A stretch of DNA of 64,000 nt from positions 98,811 to 162,810 of the forward strand of contig DCFQ01000021.1 of the NCBI GenBank assembly GCA_002319915.1, given 5' to 3'. The notes under the pieces are model-generated. The model was not told where the DNA came from. It was given only the letters and a program-made list of their open reading frames with translations, and ran no database searches. A program made the position numbers and the translations under genes. Below are positions 60,108-64,000 of the stretch, in pieces; the first letter of the stretch is position 1, and the number at the start of each line of letters is the position of its first letter. The stretch is from Bacteroidales bacterium UBA1800. GTDB lineage: Bacteria > Bacteroidota > Bacteroidia > Bacteroidales > VadinHA17.

Positions 60108-62507
60108 TCAGTTCTGTTTTCCCGGGACCAGGTCCAGAGTGTATTTTGTATTCTGCCGCACCGCGTTTTCGGAGAAATGATCCTTACAGAATTTGTCACC
60201 TATATAAGTGTCGGTCTGTGAAAGGTAGAACTCACTTCCGGGCACTCCTGATTCCCCGGTAGGGATAACCGTAAAGGATTCATCCCAGTCGGCTGTGTTG
60301 AATATATGCCTTTCAGATGCCCCGTGATTGACCTTGAACGCCTCTGTATATGAATACGGGCATACAGTATGGTTGCTTCCTCCGACATCGTAGGTCCCCG
60401 AGTTAAGATTGAAGAGCCTGTCAAGGATCTTGACGGATCCAAGGGGATGTTCCAGGGTGATCCGGTGAATATCACCCCATTTCCAGTCAGTTGTATCGGG
60501 GCCAAATTCAGAGTTTATTGAGGCTACACACCCTTTGAAGCTTTTCAGTATAATATCATCGAGCGATTCCTTTTGCGGGGTAGTAACATCGTCAACCCAG
60601 TCATCAGGGCCCTCGGTCAGCACCCGGTAGATATAGTAATCCTGAGCAGGTTCCGACAGGTCTTTGAACAGGTCGGTAAGCTCATCTGCTAGAAGATCAT
60701 GTGCAAAGCTTGCCCGGAAGAATTCGAAAACGGTCGGCGCCGCAATCCGGGCATTCATGTCATAATCCCATTTTTTCAAAGCGTCAAGCGCAGCTGCCTC
60801 CACCGGCGTGAGATCCTGTCTTTTGCCGGCAACCTTCAGTATGAATGGAGCGAGAAGCTCAACATAAGTGGAATGCTGGTCAGTTATCATCTTTTTGAAA
60901 TCGTCCGTGCTAAATACCTGCCGGGCGTTCAGCATTTCCCGTATCCTGTTGATCCTGTACGGCATAACGAACTCAGTGCTAATGAAGTAGGGATAGTTCT
61001 GGGGCACTGTAATATTGTTTGCCGATGAGACACAACCGTTTGCCGGATTGTAACTGTACGGCAGGAGCTCAAACGGAACATAGCCTTTCCAGTCATACTC
61101 GTCCGTTTCCCCGGGTCTGACCATTGCACCGGATCCTTTTCTGAGCGGGATCCCTCCGCCAGTGTTCAGACCGATGTTCCCGTCGATATCAGAGTACACA
61201 ATATTCTGGCTTACAGACCTGAAAGTGGATATGGCGTTCCTGAAATCATCCCAGTTCGCAGCGCGGTTAAGGAGGCATACCGACCTTATTTCGTCGCTCA
61301 TATCGAATCCCGACCATTTCATGGTCAGTGTCTCGTTGTCGATGTTCCTGAAACCTGAGATCACAGGCCCCCTGTGAGTGAATCTTATCTTCAGGGTATC
61401 CGCCTTACCGCCCTTGATCCTGATGATCTCATTCTTTACATCCATGTTCTTCCATGCTCCATTGAAAAAGTACTGATCAGGATTATCAGGATTTACCTTT
61501 TCAGCAAACAGGTCGATATCATCGACCATCAGGTTGGTCATTCCCCATGCTATCCTGTCGTTATGACCTGCCACAATGAACGGTTCTCCCGGCACCAGGA
61601 CGCCTGTTACATTAAGCTTGCCCGGGATCACCTGGTGCATCTGCATCCAGATACCCGGACTGTTAAGGCCCAGGTGCATATCGTTGGACAGCAAAGGTTT
61701 GCCGGTCACGCTTCTTGCGCCCGAAACCGCCCAGTTGTTGCTTCCGGAGAATGAGACCACGCCAAGCCGGGTTACCTTATCCATGGAAGCAATAAACTTC
61801 CTCGCCTCCGTCATCAGCGTGTCGCTAAGCTTGAAATCGGGGAAGACATATGAATTGACGAGCTTCCAGTCGCAGATCAGGTGGCAGGCCTTGTCCTTTC
61901 CTAACCTCTGCATCAGCTTATGATAGAAGAGTTCGGCAGAGAGGTTCCAGCCTGCAAGGTCCCAGCCCATATAGCCTATGATATTCGTTATGTCCTCCAG
62001 CTGCCACGGATCAGGCCTGTATCCCAGGATGCGGAACTCCGGGGGTAGGTTCCTGCCTGCCTTCTCAATGTAAGAATTCACCCCGTCAGTGAACGCCTGC
62101 ATGTATCCAAGCCTGACCGGATCCTCAGCAGCCAGAACCATTTCCGACTTTTCAGTCATCCTGAGGGCCCTCAGGAACAGATCGGTCTGGACATAATCCT
62201 TCCCCAGGATCTCCGACAGCCTGCCCCTTGTGACCCGCCTGATAAGATCCATTTGCCACAGGCGTTCCTGCGACATTACATAGCCGACGGCAAAATAAAG
62301 ATCATGCTCATTCTGTGCATAGATATGAGGCATACCTCTTTCATCCCTGTATACTTTTACGGCAGAGACAAGGCCTTTCAGTGCTGCCTGCCCGCTATAG
62401 ACTGGGCGTCCGCTGCGCCTTATGCCAGCCACAATTACCAGGCCTGCAGCCAGTACCAGGAGTATCAGTCCGGTGAGCGAGACGAGAGTGATTTTGAATG
62501 CTTTCAT
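60108..62507 (-). CDS. Penicillin acylase (S45, Ntn hydrolase) family protein
   Basis: Protein of 799 aa from the ATG at 62507 (the frame is open to 62597). A signal anchor (ITLVSLTGLILLVLAAGLVIVAG) starts it. The alpha region has YRDERGMPHIYAQNEHDLYFAVGYV. The autocatalytic beta-subunit start is Ser256 in GSNNWAV, followed by SGARSVTGKPLLSNDMHLG. Members cleave amide bonds of acyl compounds such as acyl-homoserine lactones or beta-lactams; the substrate here is unknown. Located in the periplasm. It lies 47 nt downstream of a radical SAM gene. Confidence 0.92.
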   Translation of the reverse strand: MKAFKITLVSLTGLILLVLAAGLVIVAGIRRSGRPVYSGQAALKGLVSAVKVYRDERGMPHIYAQNEHDLYFAVGYVMSQERLWQMDLIRRVTRGRLSEILGKDYVQTDLFLRALRMTEKSEMVLAAEDPVRLGYMQAFTDGVNSYIEKAGRNLPPEFRILGYRPDPWQLEDITNIIGYMGWDLAGWNLSAELFYHKLMQRLGKDKACHLICDWKLVNSYVFPDFKLSDTLMTEARKFIASMDKVTRLGVVSFSGSNNWAVSGARSVTGKPLLSNDMHLGLNSPGIWMQMHQVIPGKLNVTGVLVPGEPFIVAGHNDRIAWGMTNLMVDDIDLFAEKVNPDNPDQYFFNGAWKNMDVKNEIIRIKGGKADTLKIRFTHRGPVISGFRNIDNETLTMKWSGFDMSDEIRSVCLLNRAANWDDFRNAISTFRSVSQNIVYSDIDGNIGLNTGGGIPLRKGSGAMVRPGETDEYDWKGYVPFELLPYSYNPANGCVSSANNITVPQNYPYFISTEFVMPYRINRIREMLNARQVFSTDDFKKMITDQHSTYVELLAPFILKVAGKRQDLTPVEAAALDALKKWDYDMNARIAAPTVFEFFRASFAHDLLADELTDLFKDLSEPAQDYYIYRVLTEGPDDWVDDVTTPQKESLDDIILKSFKGCVASINSEFGPDTTDWKWGDIHRITLEHPLGSVKILDRLFNLNSGTYDVGGSNHTVCPYSYTEAFKVNHGASERHIFNTADWDESFTVIPTGESGVPGSEFYLSQTDTYIGDKFCKDHFSENAVRQNTKYTLDLVPGKQN

Positions 62508-62554
62508 GGGATCGGATGTTAAACATATTTCAATTTGAAGAATACCCTGATTGG

Positions 62555-63529
62555 TCAGTATCTGACATGCTTCAGACCGGAGGTACAGTTCCTGCAAATA
62601 TCAATTCCTCCCCTTTCCGTCAGGACCCGCTTTCTGAAAGTCGAATATTTTTCGCCGTTCCAGATACTTCTGAAGGTGTCGGCGGTAAGGTCTCCCATGA
62701 TGTATGAAGCATCCTTGTCGAAGCAGCATGGGACAACTTTCCCGTCCCAGGTGATCACCGGGTTGAAATATAGTCTGAAACACCTGTCGGGAAGCCGGCT
62801 CTTGATCATAAACGAATCATTTCCCCGCGTATAGCGGCTGTACTTTGAAATGGAAGGAACCCAGTAACCAGTATCTTCTTCATGGATGACCTGCATGGAC
62901 TTAAGCCTGAGAGTGGCTCCGTTCGTCCTGGCGATACGTCCTGCTTCACCAACCTGATGCTGATTATGCCTGCTCACAAGGAACTGAAGCTCAACTTTCA
63001 TTTTAGATCCAGCCTTCGATTTTGCCTCAGCAACGTTCCTTAATCCATCCATCACCCGTTCAATATCTCCGCCCTGCCTGTATACCTGGTAGGTCTCCTG
63101 GTCCGACCCGTCGAGTGAAACTATCAATTTGCCAAGGTCTGCCGCAACGAGCTTCTCAGCGTTCTGCACAGAAAGAAAATGACCATTTGTCGATACAGTC
63201 GTCCTCATCTTGCCAGCTGCTTCAATGAAAGAAAAGAAACCGGGATGAAGCATCGGTTCACCCTGAAAGTAGAGACAAACATCATAAAGGTATGGTTTCA
63301 GACCGGTAATTATTTTCCTGAAAAGGTCAATATCCATGAATCCGCGCGGCCGGGTCATGCGGCCGGAGCCGGAGGCACATTCAGGACAATGCAGGTTACA
63401 ATTGTTTGTCAGCTCCACCGAAACAGCTGTCGGGAAACTGAGTACTGACGGAGATCCCGTGACTCGCCCGTTCAGGTATGAAAAACCTGTCAGGAGGGCA
63501 TTTAATGGCCGGGTAAAAGATCCTGTCAT
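62555..63529 (-). CDS. Radical SAM/SPASM domain protein
   Basis: Radical SAM enzyme of 324 aa. The AdoMet cluster motif is CNLHCPEC (Cys44, 48, 51) in SVELTNNCNLHCPECASGSG, followed by YFQGEPMLHPGF and STNGHF. A C-terminal SPASM-type set is CFRLYFNP, VVPCCFD and CRNC. Members modify peptides, proteins or sugars. No precursor peptide is seen nearby. It is transcribed with the acylase gene. Confidence 0.88.
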   Translation of the reverse strand: MTGSFTRPLNALLTGFSYLNGRVTGSPSVLSFPTAVSVELTNNCNLHCPECASGSGRMTRPRGFMDIDLFRKIITGLKPYLYDVCLYFQGEPMLHPGFFSFIEAAGKMRTTVSTNGHFLSVQNAEKLVAADLGKLIVSLDGSDQETYQVYRQGGDIERVMDGLRNVAEAKSKAGSKMKVELQFLVSRHNQHQVGEAGRIARTNGATLRLKSMQVIHEEDTGYWVPSISKYSRYTRGNDSFMIKSRLPDRCFRLYFNPVITWDGKVVPCCFDKDASYIMGDLTADTFRSIWNGEKYSTFRKRVLTERGGIDICRNCTSGLKHVRY

Positions 63530-63685
63530 ACTGGTGAATAGAGCGGTTTAAAAACCTTGTTCTGCCAAGTTAGGCAAAAAAAATCCGGGAAGCATATAGG
63601 GTATGGCAACTATTCACAGGTCATAGCCTTGAAAAAACAAATATTTGATCTGAAAACACAATAATGTAAACTTAACATTTATGCC

Positions 63686-64000
63686 ATGAAAACAATTAAG
63701 AACTTGTCACTTGCATCCCTCCTGATCCTGTCGGTCTTTGCCGCGCAGGCCGCCAGTGCAGGGAATGCTCCGGAGAGAAAGAAAGCCGAACAGCAGGAAC
63801 CTCTTACATTCAGGGGGAAGGTTGTGGATGCCGAATCAGGCATGCCGCTCGTTTTTGCATCTGTCGCCGTAAAGGAAAGCAATGTTGCAACCGTTACGAA
63901 CATCGACGGAGAGTTTACCATCAAGATTGCTGACGCCCAGTCAGTCAGGAACCTTGAGGTCACATTCCTGGGATACAAAACCAGGATCGTCCCACTCACC
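63686..64000 (+). CDS. Exported protein with carboxypeptidase-regulatory-like domain (3'-truncated)
   Basis: A frame of 105 codons runs off the window end. It starts with a signal peptide (MKTIKNLSLASLLILSVFAA) followed by a carboxypeptidase D regulatory-like domain: FRGKVVDAESGMPLVFASV, NIDGEFTIKI and a FLGYKT end. Such domains head TonB-dependent receptors and other surface proteins of Bacteroidota, so a longer outer-membrane protein is expected. TTTG at 63644 and TAAACTTA at 63667 (spacing 19) form a weak promoter. Confidence 0.82.
   Translation, partial: MKTIKNLSLASLLILSVFAAQAASAGNAPERKKAEQQEPLTFRGKVVDAESGMPLVFASVAVKESNVATVTNIDGEFTIKIADAQSVRNLEVTFLGYKTRIVPLT

Overview
The window looks like a chromosomal segment of a Bacteroidota bacterium, probably an uncultured member of the Bacteroidales or a close relative. 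The grounds are: many lipoproteins and secreted proteins of families common in that phylum (DUF4249, DUF2723, DUF5107, DUF6427 and DUF6051 types, PepSY-like); LytTR two-component regulators; a TonB-type energy transducer; the linked order rplM-rpsI-rpsB-tsf with pyrH and frr; start sites mostly without Shine-Dalgarno sequences; and repeated -7 promoter elements of the Bacteroidetes form TAnnTTTG. I see no phage, insertion sequence, CRISPR array or rRNA. One tRNA (Ala, GGC) is present.

Layout. 1-3.4 kb: 3' end of sppA, then lpxK and a purine nucleoside phosphorylase, tightly packed. 3.4-3.9 kb: a GxxExxY gene killed by two in-frame stops and bounded by imperfect inverted repeats. 3.9-11 kb: a large lamin-tail surface protein, asd, hflX, a lipoprotein, a TonB protein and tRNA-Ala. 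11.3-15 kb: a 14-blade WD40 protein that appears to be the C-terminal part of a STAND NTPase, abutting an orphan DUF4249 lipoprotein. 15-28.7 kb: mainly single-gene units for exported proteins: an Ig-like repeat lipoprotein, an FMN-type split-barrel protein, a SDR-like protein, a nitrilase-fold amidase, DDAH, a lipase-like lipoprotein, a PepSY-like protein, a papain-like protease, a DJ-1-fold protein lacking its cysteine, a tricorn-like protease, a cupredoxin lipoprotein and a nitroreductase.

28.7-37.3 kb: a DUF5107/TPR protein, a Tat-type ferredoxin-like protein, and a two-gene cellobiose operon (GPH-type symporter plus GH94 cellobiose phosphorylase). 37.4-40.1 kb: a leftward operon of secreted protein, LytS-like kinase and LytTR regulator. 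40.4-44.9 kb: an ABCG-like exporter with a TerB-like N-terminus, followed by a lipoprotein and a small secreted protein, the best candidate here for an undescribed system. 44.9-54.4 kb: purD with a DUF6427 membrane protein, a membrane LytTR regulator, a DUF6051 hydrolase, a polysaccharide deacetylase with a DUF2723 glycosyltransferase-like protein, and a barrel-like protein. 54.5-60.1 kb: DNA repair and nucleoside deaminase genes, then the translation cluster rplM-rpsI-rpsB-tsf-(DUF2892)-pyrH-frr with clear promoters, terminators and a structured rpsB leader. 60.1-64 kb: a penicillin-acylase-family protein with a radical SAM/SPASM protein, and the 5' end of a carboxypeptidase-regulatory-like outer membrane protein.

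Several intergenic gaps hold decayed short tandem repeats built on roughly 7-nt units (CACWAAG, CTCCGTG, CCGGCAA, CTTGTAA-like). The same type flanks the dead GxxExxY gene, which suggests related repeat-bounded units elsewhere in the genome.
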